Source of the DNA: Coriaria nepalensis
Taxonomy: Eukaryota; Streptophyta; Magnoliopsida; Cucurbitales; Coriariaceae
Reading direction: 5' to 3'
Length of the DNA stretch: 64,000 nt
Assembly: GCA_027186245.1 (NCBI GenBank)
Contig: CP114481.1
Coordinates: 24,831,501 to 24,895,500 of the forward strand
A model generated the notes under the pieces. It had not been told where the DNA came from. It did not search any database and saw nothing but the letters and a program-made list of their open reading frames with translations. Positions 1 to 12,384 of the stretch are shown here, piece by piece (positions within the stretch are counted from its first letter, which is position 1; every line of letters starts with the position of its first letter). Made by a program: the position numbers and the translations under genes.

Positions 1-141
1 ATCTATTGAAGGCAACAGTGCTTTTGTTTAGCCTCAAAGTCATGTCATTGAATCTCATCCAGTCATTAAATCATTCTAAATTAAGTTGAACGAATTCAAT
101 TTACGCTTTCAAACATGATTTTCTTACATAACTTGCAATTA
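1..141 (+). repeat. Monomer type A (reference copy)
   Basis: Type A is 141-142 bp. Diagnostic stretches are GGCAACAATGCATTTG near the start, GAGTCTCATCCAGTC in the middle, TTAAGTTGAACGAATTC (with an EcoRI site) and the ending TTCTTACATAACTTGCAATTA. This first copy has small private changes (CAGTGCTTTTG and GAATTCAATTTACG). By eye A is about 85% identical to C and about 70% identical to B, so all three probably descend from one ~140 bp ancestor. A main sub-branch (for example near 2860, 31940 and 39080) has CTTCTAGTCAATAAATC in place of the usual middle. Confidence 0.9.
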
Positions 142-284
142 ATTTATTGACGACAATAATGCATTATTTTGGCCTTAAAAAGTATATCATTGAGTCTTTT
201 CATATCATTAAATTGTTTGAAAGCACTTCGAACCAATTCTATTTTTGTATTTAAGACACGACTTTCATGCATAACCTGTAATTG
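142..284 (+). repeat. Monomer type B (reference copy)
   Basis: Type B is 142-143 bp and the most diverged of the three. Diagnostic stretches are ATTTATTGACGACAA, GCATTATTTTAGCC, AAAAAGTATATCATT, AAATTGTTTGAAAGCACTTC and TTTAAGACACGACTTTC. Sub-branches used in the domain map are: B1, with CATATGCTTAAATTG and TTTGGAAGC; B2, with CATTTCGTTAAATTG; B3, with CGAACGAATTCTG and GAATTTCATGTATAAC; and B4, with AGCGTCAAAAAG, GAACTTCGAGCC and TTGTATGTAAG. These variants follow domains and are not random. Confidence 0.9.
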
Positions 285-420
285 ATCTATTGAAGGCAAC
301 TATGCATTTTTTTAGCCTAAAATTCATATTATTGCATCTCTTTTAGTCATTAAATCATTCTAAATCGCATCGAACGAAATTCGTCCTTTAAACATGACTT
401 TCGTGCATAACTTGCAGTTA
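285..420 (+). repeat. Monomer type C (reference copy)
   Basis: Type C is about 136 bp, shorter than A because ~5-6 bases are missing around the region that reads GAATTCTATTTTCG in A (C reads GAAATTCGGCC). Diagnostic stretches are GGCAACTATGCATTTTTT, TATTATTGCGTCTCTTTTAG, CTTCGAACGAAATTCGGCC and ACTTTCGTGCATAACTTG. A 132-bp sub-branch lacks four bases after GCCTTAAA (reads GCCTTAAATATTATTG instead of GCCTTAAAGTCATATTATTG). That sub-branch is confined to roughly 3.9-29.8 kb. Confidence 0.9.
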
Positions 421-705
421 ATCTATTGAAGGCAACAATGCATTTGTTTATCCTCAAAGTCATGTCATTGAGTCTCATCCAGTCATTAAATCATTCTAAA
501 TTAAGTTAAACGAATTCTATTTTCGCCTTTCAAACATGATTTTCTTACATAATTTGCAATTAATTTATTGACGACAACAATGCATTATTTTTGCCTTAAA
601 AATTATATCATTCAGTCTTTTCATTTCGTTAAATTGTTTGAAAGCACTTCGAACCAATTCTATTTTTGCATTTAAGACACGACTTTCATGCATAACTTGT
701 AATTG

Positions 706-847
706 ATCTATTGAACGCAACTATGCATTCTTTTAGCCTTAAAGTCAAGTCGTTGAGTCTCTTCCAGTCATTAAATCATTCTAAATTAAGTTGAATGAAT
801 TCTATTTTCATCCTTCAAACATGATTTTCTTACATAACTTGCAATTA
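706..847 (+). repeat. Hybrid C/A monomer
   Basis: The unit follows a B monomer (563-705) and starts like C (GCAACTATGCATTC), but from about 742 it reads as A (AAGTCAAGTC, CTTCCAGTCATT, TTAAGTTGAATGAATTC) and is followed directly by another B (848-990). The local order is therefore A-B-(C/A)-B-C rather than A-B-C-A-B-C. This is the expected product of an unequal exchange between a C and an A monomer, with net loss of about one monomer. Confidence 0.85.
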
Positions 848-1232
848 GTTTATTGACGACAATAATGCATTATTTTAGCCTTAAAAAGTATATCATTGAG
901 TCTTTTCATATCATTAAATTGTTTGAAAGCACTTCGAACCAATTTTATTTTTGTATTTAAGACACGACTTTCATGCATAACTTGTAATTGATCTATTGAA
1001 GGCAACTATGCATTTTTTTAGCCTAAAATTCATGTTATTGCATCTCTTTTAGTCATTCAAATCATTCTAAATCGCGAACGAAATTCGGCCTTTAAACATG
1101 ACTTTCGTGCATAACTTGCAGTTAATCTATTGAAGGCAACAATGCATTTGTTTATCCTCAAAGTCATGTCATTGAGTCTCATCCAGTCATTAAATCATTC
1201 TAAATTAAGTTGAACGAATTCTATTTTCATCC

Positions 1233-2018
1233 TTCAAACATGATTTTCTTACATAACTTGCAATTAATTTATTCACGACAACAATGCATTATTTTAGCCT
1301 TAAAAAGTATATCATTCAGTCTTTTCATTTCATTAAATTGTTCGAAAGCACTTCGAACCAATTCTATTTTTGCATTTAAGACACAACTTTCATGCATAAC
1401 TTGTAATTGATCTATTGAAGGCAACTATGCATTTTTTTAGCCTAAAAGTCATATTGTTGCGTCTCTTTTAGTAATTAAATCATTTTAAATCGGTTCGAAC
1501 GAAATTCGGCCTTTAAACATGACTTTCATGCATAACTTGCAGTAAATCTATTAAAGGCAACAATGCATTTGTTTAGCCTTAAAGTCATGTCATTGAGTGT
1601 GATCCAGTCATTAAATCATTCTAAATTTAGTTAAACGAATTCTATTTTCGCCCTTCAAACATGATTTTCTTACATAACATGCAATTAATTTATTGACGAC
1701 AACAATGCATTATTTTAGCCTTAAAAGTTATATCATTCGGTCTTTTCATTTCATTAAATTGTTTGAAAGCACTTCGAACCAATTATATTTTTGCATTTAA
1801 GACACGACTTTCATGCATAACTTGTAATTGATCTATTGAAGGCAACTATGCATTTTTTAAGCTTGAAAGTCATATTATTGCGTCTTTTTTAGTCATTAAA
1901 TCATTCTAAATCGCTTCGAACGAAATTTGGCCTTTAAACATGACTTTCGTGCATAACTTGCAGTTAATCTATTGAAGGCAACAATGCATTTGTTTAGCCT
2001 TAAAGTCATGTCATTGAG
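1233..2018 (+). repeat. Long-range identical block, copy 1 (partner 34497-35282)
   Basis: Read side by side, these 786 bp match 34497-35282 with no difference that I could find, at a constant offset of 33,264 bp. The match includes rare variants: TTTATTCACGAC, TTGTTCGAAAGC, GACACAACTTTC, GAGTGTGATCC, AAAAGTTATATCATTCGG and TTTTTTAAGCTTGAAAG. Identity stops sharply at both ends: at the left TCATCC faces TCGCCT, and at the right GAGGC faces GAGTC. The offset is about 79 trimers. Confidence 0.9.
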
Positions 2019-3999
2019 GCTCATCCAGTCATTAAATCATTCTAAATTAAGTTGAACGAATTCTATTTTCACCTCTCAAACATGATTTTCTTACATAACT
2101 TGTAATTAATTTATTGACGACAACAATGCATTATTTTAGCCTTAAAAAGTATATCATTGAGTCTTTTCATATGCTTAAATTGTTTGGAAGCACTTCGAAC
2201 CAATTCTATTTTTGTATTTAAGACACGACTTTCATGCATAACTTGTAATTGATCTATTGAAGGCAACTATGCATTTTTTTAACCTAAAATTCATATTATT
2301 GCATCTCTTTTAGTCATTAAATCATTCTAAATCGCTTCGAACGAAATTCGGCCTTTAAACATGACTTTCGTGCATAACTTGCAGTTAATCTATTGAAGGC
2401 AACAATGCATTTGTTTAGCCTTAAAGTCAAGTCATTGAGTCTCATCCAGTCATTAAATCATTCAAAATTAAGTTAAACAAATTCTATTTTCGCCTTTCAA
2501 ACATGATTTTCTTACATAACTTGCAATTAATTTATTGATGACAACAATGCATTATTTTAGCCTTAAAAAGTATATCATTGAGTCTTTTCATTTCATTAAA
2601 TTGTTTGAAAGCACTTCGAACCAATTCTATTTTTGCATTTAAGACACGACTTTCATGAATAACTTGTAATTGATCTATTGAAGGCAACTATGCATTTTTT
2701 TAGCCTTAAAGTCATATTATTGCACCTCTTTTGGTCATTAAATCATTCTAAATTACTTCGAACGAAATTCGGCCTTCAAACATGACTTTCGTGCATAACT
2801 TGCAGTTGATCTATTGAATGCAACAATGCATTTGTTTAGCCTTAAAGTTACGTCATTGAGTCTCTTCTAGTCAATAAATCATACTAAATTAATTCGAATG
2901 AATTTTTTCTTCGCCCTTCAAACATGATTTTCTTACATAACATGCAATTAATTTATTGACGACAACAGTGCATTATTTTAGCCTTAAAAAGTATATCATT
3001 CAGTCTTTTCATTTCATTAAATTGTTTGAAAGCACTTCGAACCAATTCTATTTTTGCATTTAAGACAGGACTTTCATGCATAACTTGTAATTGATCTACT
3101 GAAGGCAACTATGCATTTTTTTAGCCTTAAAGTCATATTATTGCACCTCTTTTAGTCATTAAATCATTCTAAATTACTTCGAACGAAATTCGGCCTTTAA
3201 ACATGACTTTCGTGCATAACTTGCAGTTGATCTATTGAAGGCAACAATGCATTTGTTTGGCCTGAAAGTTATGTCATTGAGTCTCATCCAGTCATTAAAT
3301 CATTCTAAATTAAGTTGAACGAATTCGATTTTCGCCTTTCAAACATGATTTTCTTATATAACTTGCAATTAATTTATTGACGACAACAATGAATTATTTT
3401 AGCCTTAAAAAGTACACCATTCAGTCTTTTCATTTTATTAAATTGTTTGAAGGCACTTCGAACCAATTATATTTTTGCATTTAAGACACGACTTTCATGC
3501 ATAACTTGTAATTGATCTATTGAAGGCAACTATGCATTTTTGTGGCCTAAAATTCATATTATTGCGTCTCTTTTAGTCATTAAATCATTCTAAATCGCTT
3601 CGAACAAAATTCGGCCTTTAAACATGACTTTCGTGCATAACTTGCAGTTAATCTATTGAAGTCAACAATGCATTTGTTTAGCCTTAAAGTCATGTCATTG
3701 AGTCTCATCCAGTCATTAAATCATTCTAAATTAAGTTGAACGAATTCTATTTTCACCCTTCAAACATGATTTTCTTACATAACTTGCAATTAATTCATTG
3801 ACGACAACAATGCATTATTTTGGCCTTAAAAAGTATATCATTCAGTCTTTTCATTTCGTTAAATTGTTTGAAAGCACTTCGAACCAATTCTATTTTTGCA
3901 TTTAAGACACGACTTTCATGCATAACTTGTAATTGATCTATTGAAGGCAACTATGCATTTTTTTAGCCTTAAATATTATTGCGTCTCTTTTAGTCATTA

Positions 4000-6260
4000 A
4001 ATCATTCTAAATCGCTTCGAACGAAATTCGGCCTTTAAACATGACTTTCGTGCATAACTTGCAGTTAATCTATTGAAGGCAACAATGCATTTGTTTATCC
4101 TCAAATTCATGTCATTGCGTCTTATCCAGTCATTAAATCATTCTAAATTAAGTTAAACGAATTCTATTTTCGCCTTTCAAACGTGATTTTCTTACATAAC
4201 TTGCAATTAATTTATTGACGACAACAATGCATTATTTTAGCCTTAAAAAGTATATCATTCAGTCTTTTCATTTCGTTAAATTGTTTGAAAGCACTTCGAA
4301 CCAATTCTATTTTTGCATTTAAGACACGACTTTCATGCATAACTTGTAATTGATCTATTGAAGGCAACTATGCATTTTTTTAGCCTTAAATATTATTGCG
4401 TCTCTTTTAGTCATTAAATCATTCTAAATTACTTCGAACGAAATTCGGCCTTTAAACATGACTTTCGTGCATAACTTGCAGTTAATCTATTCAAGGAAAC
4501 AATGCATTTGTTTAGCCTTAAAGTCAAGTCATTGAGTCTCATCCAGTCATTAAATCATTCTAAATTAAGTTGAACGAATTCTATTTTCACCCTTCAAACA
4601 TGATTTTCTTACATAACTTGCAATTAATTTATTGACGACAACAATGCATTATTTTGGCCTTAAAAAGTATGTCATTGAGTCTTTTCATATGCTTAAATTG
4701 TTTGGAAGCACTTCGAACCAATTCTATTTTTGTATTTAAGACACGACTTTCATGCATAACTTGTAATTGATCTCTTGAAGGCAACTATGCCTTTTTTTAG
4801 CCTAAAATTCATATTATTGCATCTCTTTTAGTCATTAAATCATTCTAAATCGCTTCGAACGAAATTCGGCCTTTAAACATGACTTTCGTGCATAACTTGC
4901 AGTTAATCTATTGAAGGCAACAATGCATTTGTTTATCCTCAAATTCATGTCATTGAGTCTTATCCAGTCATTAAATCATTCTAAATTAAGTTGAACGAAT
5001 TCTATTTTCGCCTTTCAAACATGATTTTCTTACATAACTTGCAATTAATTTATTGATGACAACAATGCATTATTTTAGCCTTAAAAAGTATATCATTGAG
5101 TCTTTTCATATCATTAAATTGTTTGAAAGCACTTCGAACCAATTCTATTTTTGTATTTAAGACACGACTTTCATGCATAACTTGTAATTGATCTATTGAA
5201 GGCTACTATGCATTTTTTTTAGCCTAAAATTTATATTATTGCAACCCTTTTAGTCATTAAATCATTGTAAATCGCTTCGAACGAAATTCGGCCTTTAAAC
5301 ATGACTTTCGTGCATAACTTGCAGTTAATCTATTGAAGGCAACAATGCATTTGTTTATCCTCAAATTCATGTCATTGCGTCTTATCCAGTCATTAAATCA
5401 TTCTAAATTAAGTTAAACGAATTCTATTTTCGCCTTTCAAACGTGATTTTCTTACATAACTTGCAATTAATTTATTGACGACAACAATGAATTATTTTAG
5501 CCTTAAAAAGAATATCATTCAGTCTTTTCATTTCGTTAAATTGTTTGAAAGCACTTCGAACCAATTCTATTTTTGCATTTAAGACACGACTTTCATGCAT
5601 AACTTGTAATTGATCTATTGAAGGCAACTCTGCATTTTTTTAGCCTTAAATATTATTGCGTCTCTTTTAGTCATTAAATCATTCTAAATTACTTCGAACG
5701 AAATTCGGCCTTTAAACATGACTTTCGTGCATAACTTGCAGTTAATCTATTGAAGGCAACAATGCATTTGTTTAGCCTTAAAGTCAAGTCATTGAGTCTC
5801 ATCCAGTCATTAAATCATTCTAAATTAAGTTGAACGAATTCTATTTTCACCCTTGAAACATGATTTTCTTACATAACTTGCAATTAATTTATTGACGACA
5901 ACAATGCATTATTTTAGCCTTAAAAAGTATATCATTGAGTCTTTTCATATGCTTAAATTGTTTGGAAGCACTTCGAACCAATTCTATTTTTGTATTTAAG
6001 ACACGACTTTCATGCATAACTTGTGATTGATCTAATGAAGGCAACTATGCATTTTTTTAGCCTAAAATTCATATTATTGCATCTCTTTTTGTCATTAAAT
6101 CATTCTAAATCGCTTCGAACGAAATTCGGCCTTTAAACATGCCTTTCGTGCATAACTTGCAGTTAATCTATTGAAGGCAACAATGCATTTGTTTATCCTC
6201 AAATTCATGTCATTGAGTCTTATCCAGTCATTAAATCATTCTAAATTATGTTAAACGAAT
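4000..6260 (+). repeat. 1260-bp (three-trimer) tandem duplication
   Basis: The rare A variant GTCATTGCGTCTTATCC plus AAACGTGATTTTC at about 4110-4190 recurs at exactly +1260 (about 5370-5450). The following trimers also match at +1260: AAGTCAAGTC at about 4523 and 5783, and the B1 CATATGCTTAAATTG at about 4687 and 5947. The two copies differ at scattered bases. The outer limits are approximate. Confidence 0.7.
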
Positions 6261-6991
6261 TCTATTTTCGCCTTTCAAACATGATTTTCTTACATAACTT
6301 GCAATTAATTTAATGACGACAACAATGCATTATTTTAGCCTTAAAAAGTATATCATTCAGTCTTTTCATTTCGTTAAATTGTTTGAAAGCACTTCGAACC
6401 AATTCTATTTTTGCATTTAAGACACGACTTTCATGCATAAGTTGTAATTGATCTATTGAAGGCAACTATGCATTTTTTTTAGCCTTAAATATCATTGCGT
6501 CTCTTTTAGTCATTAAATCATTCTAAATTACTTCGAACGAAATTCGGCCTTTAAACATGACTTTCGTGCATAACTTGCAGTTAATCTATTGAAGGCAACA
6601 ATGCATTTGTTTAGCCTTAAAGTCATGTCTTTGAGTCTCATCCAGTCATTAAATCATTCTAAATTAAGTTGAACGAATTCTATTTTCGCCTTTCAAACAT
6701 GATTTTCTTACATAACTTGCAATTAATTTAATGACGACAACAATGCATTATTTTAGCCTTAAAAAGTATATCATTCAGTCTTTTCATTTCGTTAAATTGT
6801 TTGAAAGCACTTCGAACCAATTCTATTTTTGCATTTAAGACACGACTTTCATGCATAAGTTGTAATTGATCTATTGAAGGCAACTATGCATTTTTTTTAG
6901 CCTTAAATATCATTGCGTCTCTTTTAGTCATTAAATCATTCTAAATTACTTCGAACGAAATTCGGCCTTTAAACATGACTTTCGTGCATAA
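6257..6991 (+). repeat. 418-bp single-trimer tandem duplication
   Basis: The rare B variant AATTTAATGACGAC, with CATAAGTTGTAATTG and the C variant TTTTTTTTAGCCTTAAATATCATTG, occurs twice at an offset of 418 bp (6257-6573 and 6675-6991). No difference was seen over this span, so it is a recent duplication of one trimer. It ends where CATAACTTGCAG faces CATAACTTGAAG. Confidence 0.75.
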
Positions 6992-7529
6992 CTTGAAGTT
7001 AATCTATTGAAGGCAACAATGCATTTGTTTATCCTCAAATTCTTGTCATTGAGTCTTATCCAGTCATTAAATCATTCTAAATTAAGTTGAACGAATTCTA
7101 TTTTCGCCTTTCAAACATGATTTTCTTACATAACTTGCAATTAATTTATTGATGACAACAATGCATTATTTTAGCCTTAAAAAGTATATCATTGAGTCTT
7201 TTCATATCATTAAATTGTTTGAAAGCACTTCGAACCAATTCTATTTTTGTATTTAAGACACGACTTTCATGCATAACTTGTAATTGATCTATTGAAGGCT
7301 ACTATGCATTTTCTTTAGCCTAAAATTTATATTATTGCATCTCTTTTAGTCATTAAATCATTGTAAATCGCTTCGAACGAAATTCGGCCTTTAAACATGA
7401 CTTTCGTGCATAACTTGCAGTTAATCTATTGAAGGCAACAACACATTTGTTTATCCTCAAAGTCATGTCATTCAGTCTTATCCAGTCATTAAATCATTCT
7501 AAATTAAGTTAAACGAATTCTATTTTCGC

Positions 7530-8618
7530 CTTTCAAACATGATTTTCTTACATAACTTGCAATTAATTTATTGACGAGAACAATGCATTATTTTAGCCTT
7601 AAAAAGTATATCATTCAGTCTTTTCATTTCGTTAAATTGTTTGAAAGCACTTCGAACCAATTCTATTTTTGCATTTAAGACACGACTTTCATGCATAACT
7701 TGTAATTGATCTATTGAAGGCAACTATGCATTTTTTTAGCCTTAAATATTATTGCGTCTCTTTTAGTCATTAAATCATTCTAAATTACTTCGAACGAAAT
7801 TTGGCCTTTAAACATGACTTTCGTGCATAACTTGCAGTTAATCTATTGAAGGCAACAATGCATTTGTTTAGCCTTAAAGTCAAGTCATTGAGTCTCATCC
7901 AGTCATTAAATCATTCAAAATTAAGTTAAACAAATTCTATTTTCGCCTTTCATACATGATTTTCTTACATAACTTGCAATTAATTTATTGATGACAACAA
8001 TGCATTATTTTAGCCTTAAAAAGTATATCATTGAGTCTTTTCATATCATTAAATTGTTTGAAAGCACTTCGAACCAATTCTATTTTTGTATTTAAGACAC
8101 GACTTTCATGCATAACTTGTAATTGATCTATTGAAGGCAACTATGCATTTTTTTTAGCCTAAAATTCATAATATTGCATCTCTTTTAGTCATTAAATCAT
8201 TGTAAATCGCTCCGAACGAAATTCCGCCTTTAACCATGACTTTCGTGCATAACTTGCAGTTAATCTATTGAAGGCAGCAACGCATTTGTTTATCCTCAAA
8301 GTCATGTCATTGAGTCTTATCCAGTCATTAAATCATTCTAAATTAAGTTAAACGAATTCTATTTTCGCCTTTCAAACATGATTTTCTTACATAACTTGCA
8401 ATTAATTTATTGACGACAACAATGCATTATTTTAGCCTTAAAAAGCATATCATTCAGTCTTTTCATTTCGTTAAATTGTTTGAAAGCACTTCGAACCAAG
8501 TCTATTTTTGCATTTAAGACACGACTTTCATGCATAACTTGTAATTGATCTATTGAAGGCAACTATGCATTTTTTTAGCCTTAAATATTATTGCGTCTCT
8601 TTTAGTCATTAAATCATT
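7530..8618 (+). repeat. Dispersed duplicate, copy 1 (partner 11296-12384)
   Basis: These 1089 bp match 11296-12384 at an offset of 3766 bp (nine trimers). Shared rare variants are TTGACGAGAACAATG, TTTCATACATGATT, AATTCATAATATTGC, CATTGTAAATCGC, CCGCCTTTAACCATG, GGCAGCAACGCATTTG and GAACCAAGTC. I noted two differences: GACACG versus GAAACG, and GCTCCG versus GCTTCG. A related stretch also lies near 27.1-27.8 kb (the CATTGTAAATCGC marker at offset 19,145). Confidence 0.85.
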
Positions 8619-11295
8619 TTAAATTACTTCGAACGAAATTCGGCCTTGAAACATGACTTTCGTGCATAACTTGCAGTTAATCTATTGAAGGCAACAATGC
8701 ATTTGTTTATCCTCAAATTCATGTCATTGAGTCTTATCCAGTCATTAAATCATTCTAAATTAAGTTAAACGAATTCTATTTTCGCCTTTCAAACGTGATT
8801 TTCTTACATAACTTGCAATTAATTTATTGACGACAACAATGCATTATTTTAGCCTTAAAAAGTATATCATTCAGTCATTTCATTTCGTTAAATTGTTTGA
8901 AAGCACTTCGAACCAATTCTATTTTTGCATTTAAGACACGACTTTCAGGCATAACTTATAATTGATCTATTGAAGGAAACTATGCATTTTTTTAGCCTTA
9001 AATATTATTGCGTCTCTTTTAGTCATTAAATCATTCTAAATTACTTCGAACGAAATTCGGCTTTTAAACATGACTTTCGTGCATAACTTGCAGTTAATCT
9101 ATTGAAGGCAGCAATGCATTTGTTTAGCCTTAAAGTCAAGTCATTGAGTCTCATCCAGTCATTAAATCATTCTAAATTAAGTTGAACGAATTCTATTTTC
9201 ACCCTTCAAACATGATTTTCTTACATAACTTGCAATTAATTTATTGACGACAACAATGCATTATTTTAGCCTTAAAAAGCATATCATTCAGTCTTTTCAT
9301 TTCGTTAAATTGTTTGAAAGCACTTCGAACCAAGTCTATTTTTGCATTTAAGACACGACTTTCATGCATAACTTGTAATTGATCTATTGAAGGCAACTAT
9401 GCATTTTTTTAGCCTTAAATATTATTGCGTCTCTTTTAGTCATTAAATCATTTTAAATTACTTCGAACGAAATTCGGCCTTTAAACATGACTTTCGTGCA
9501 TAACTTGCAGTTAATCTATTGAAGGCAACAATGCATTTGTTTAGCCTCAAAGTCATGTCATTGAGTCTCATCCAGTCATTAAATCATTCAAAATTAAGTT
9601 AAACAAATTCTATTTTCGCCTTTCAAACATGATTTTCTTACATAACTTGCAATTAATTTATTGACGACAACAATGCATTATTTTAGCCTTAAAAAGTATA
9701 TCATTCAGTCTTTTCATATCATTAAATTGTTTGAAAGCACTTCGAACGAATTCTGTTTTTGTATATAAGACACGAATTTCATGTATAACTTGTAATTGAT
9801 CTATTGAAGGCAACTATGCATTTTTTTAGCCTCAAATTCATATTATTGCATCTCTTTTAGTCATTAAATCATTCTAAATCGCTTCGAACGAAATTCGGCC
9901 TTTAAACATGACTTTCGTGCATAACTTGCAGTTAATCTATTGAAGGCAACAATGCATTTGTTTAGCCTTAAAGTCATGTCTTTGAGTGTCATCCAGTCAT
10001 TAAATCATTCTAAATTAAGTTGAACGAATTCTATTTTCGCCTTTCAAACATGATTTCCTTACATAACTTGCAATTAATTTATTGACGACAACAATGCATT
10101 ATTTTAGCCTTAAAAAGTATATCATTCAGTCATTTCATTTCGTTAAATTGTTTGAAAGCACTTCGAACCAATTCTATTTTTGCATTTAAGACACGACTTT
10201 CATGCATAACTTGTAATTGATCTATTGAAGGCAACTATGCATTTTTTTAGCCTTAAATATTATTGCGTCTCTTTTAGTCATTAAATCATTCTAAATCGCT
10301 TCGAACGAAATTCGGCCTTTAAACATGACTTTCGTGCATAACTTGCAGTTAATCTATTGAAGGCAACAACGCATTTGTTTATCCTCAAAGTCATGTCATT
10401 GAGTCTCATCCAGTCATTAAATCATTCTAAATTAAGTTAAACGAATTCTATTTTCACCCTTCAAACATGATTTTCTTACATAACTTGCAATTAATTTATT
10501 GACGACAACAATGCATTATTTTAGCCTTAAAAAGTATATCATTGAGTCTTTTCATATGCTTAAATTGTTTGGAAGCACTTCGAACCAATTCTGTTTTTGT
10601 ATTTAAGACACGACTTTCATGCATAACTTGTAATTGATCTCTTGAAGGCAACTATGCATTTTTTTAGCCTAAAATTCATATTATTGCATCTCTTTTAGTC
10701 ATTAAATCATTCTAAATCGCTTCGAACGAAATTCGGCCTTTAAACATGACTTTTGTGCATAACTTGCAGTTAATCTATTGAAGGCAACAATGCATTTGTT
10801 TATCCTCAAATTCATGTCATTGAGTCTTATCCAGTCATTAAATCATTCTAAATTAAGTTAAACGAATTCTATTTTCGCCTTTCAAACGTGATTTTCTTAC
10901 ATAACTTGCAATTAATTTATTGACGACAACAATGCATTATTTTAGCCTTAAAAAGTATATCATTCAGTCATTTCATTTCGTTAAATTGTTTGAAAGCACT
11001 TCGAACCAATTCTATTTTTGCATTTAAGACACGACTTTCATGCATAACTTGTAATTGATCTATTGAAGGCAACTATGCATTTTTTTAGCCTTAAATATTA
11101 TTGCGTCTCTTTTAGTCATTAAATCATTCTAAATTACTTCGAACGAAATTCGGCCTTTAAACATGACTTTCGTGCATAACTTGCAGTTAATCTATTGAAG
11201 GCAACAATGCATTTGTTTAGCCTTAAAGTCAAGTCATTGAGTCTCATCCAGTCATTAAATCATTCTAAATTAAGTTGAACGAATTCTATTTTCAT

Positions 11296-12384
11296 CTTTC
11301 AAACATGATTTTCTTACATAACTTGCAATTAATTTATTGACGAGAACAATGCATTATTTTAGCCTTAAAAAGTATATCATTCAGTCTTTTCATTTCGTTA
11401 AATTGTTTGAAAGCACTTCGAACCAATTCTATTTTTGCATTTAAGAAACGACTTTCATGCATAACTTGTAATTGATCTATTGAAGGCAACTATGCATTTT
11501 TTTAGCCTTAAATATTATTGCGTCTCTTTTAGTCATTAAATCATTCTAAATTACTTCGAACGAAATTTGGCCTTTAAACATGACTTTCGTGCATAACTTG
11601 CAGTTAATCTATTGAAGGCAACAATGCATTTGTTTAGCCTTAAAGTCAAGTCATTGAGTCTCATCCAGTCATTAAATCATTCAAAATTAAGTTAAACAAA
11701 TTCTATTTTCGCCTTTCATACATGATTTTCTTACATAACTTGCAATTAATTTATTGATGACAACAATGCATTATTTTAGCCTTAAAAAGTATATCATTGA
11801 GTCTTTTCATATCATTAAATTGTTTGAAAGCACTTCGAACCAATTCTATTTTTGTATTTAAGACACGACTTTCATGCATAACTTGTAATTGATCTATTGA
11901 AGGCAACTATGCATTTTTTTTAGCCTAAAATTCATAATATTGCATCTCTTTTAGTCATTAAATCATTGTAAATCGCTTCGAACGAAATTCCGCCTTTAAC
12001 CATGACTTTCGTGCATAACTTGCAGTTAATCTATTGAAGGCAGCAACGCATTTGTTTATCCTCAAAGTCATGTCATTGAGTCTTATCCAGTCATTAAATC
12101 ATTCTAAATTAAGTTAAACGAATTCTATTTTCGCCTTTCAAACATGATTTTCTTACATAACTTGCAATTAATTTATTGACGACAACAATGCATTATTTTA
12201 GCCTTAAAAAGCATATCATTCAGTCTTTTCATTTCGTTAAATTGTTTGAAAGCACTTCGAACCAAGTCTATTTTTGCATTTAAGACACGACTTTCATGCA
12301 TAACTTGTAATTGATCTATTGAAGGCAACTATGCATTTTTTTAGCCTTAAATATTATTGCGTCTCTTTTAGTCATTAAATCATT
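11296..12384 (+). repeat. Dispersed duplicate, copy 2 (partner 7530-8618)
   Basis: Second copy of the 1089-bp block at 7530-8618, spaced 3766 bp, with the same set of rare variants. The sequence between the copies is ordinary trimer array, so the pair marks either a ~3.77-kb tandem duplication since overwritten in part, or a conversion tract. Confidence 0.85.

Larger units (their letters stand above)
1..420 (+). repeat. Reference A-B-C trimer (basic 420-bp higher-order repeat)
   Basis: This is the first complete trimer: A 1-141, B 142-284, C 285-420. The next A starts at 421, giving a period of exactly 420. Later trimers are usually 416-421 bp. The clearest phase marks are CAACAATG at the start of A, GACGACAA at the start of B and GGCAACTATG at the start of C. 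Further A starts in the left part of the window fall at 421, 1125, 1546, 1967, 2388, 2809, 3230 and 3651, which confirms the ~421 bp rhythm. Confidence 0.95.
1..3935 (+). repeat. Domain I: heterogeneous older trimers
   Basis: Trimers here vary from copy to copy and none of the C monomers carries the 4-bp deletion seen from 3936 onward. Variant types match those of domain V, more than 25 kb away: the CTTCTAGTCAATAAATC form of A near 2866-2882, the TTTTAAATCGGTTCGAAC form of C near 1484-1501, and the 786-bp block listed separately. It therefore looks like the left part of an older array. There are no genes. The right boundary is set by the first deleted C monomer (3936-4067, 132 bp). Confidence 0.7.

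Noticed and set aside
1210..1410. 66-codon open frame on the + strand, also at 34474, 42474, 45421 and 49631
   Set aside because: It begins at a TTG in the A monomer and crosses into B. It recurs only because those trimers lack stops (most trimers have them), has no recognisable domain, and its changes follow the DNA repeat variants with no sign of protein-level conservation.
1900..1945. CENP-B box-like motif in C monomers (CTTCGAACGAAATTCGGCC and the form with TTGGGCC in domain VIII)
   Set aside because: The TTCG core and the central A are present, but the downstream CGGG part is wrong or shifted by one to two bases. The match is too weak to call a binding site. A scan with a scored motif on all C monomers would settle it.
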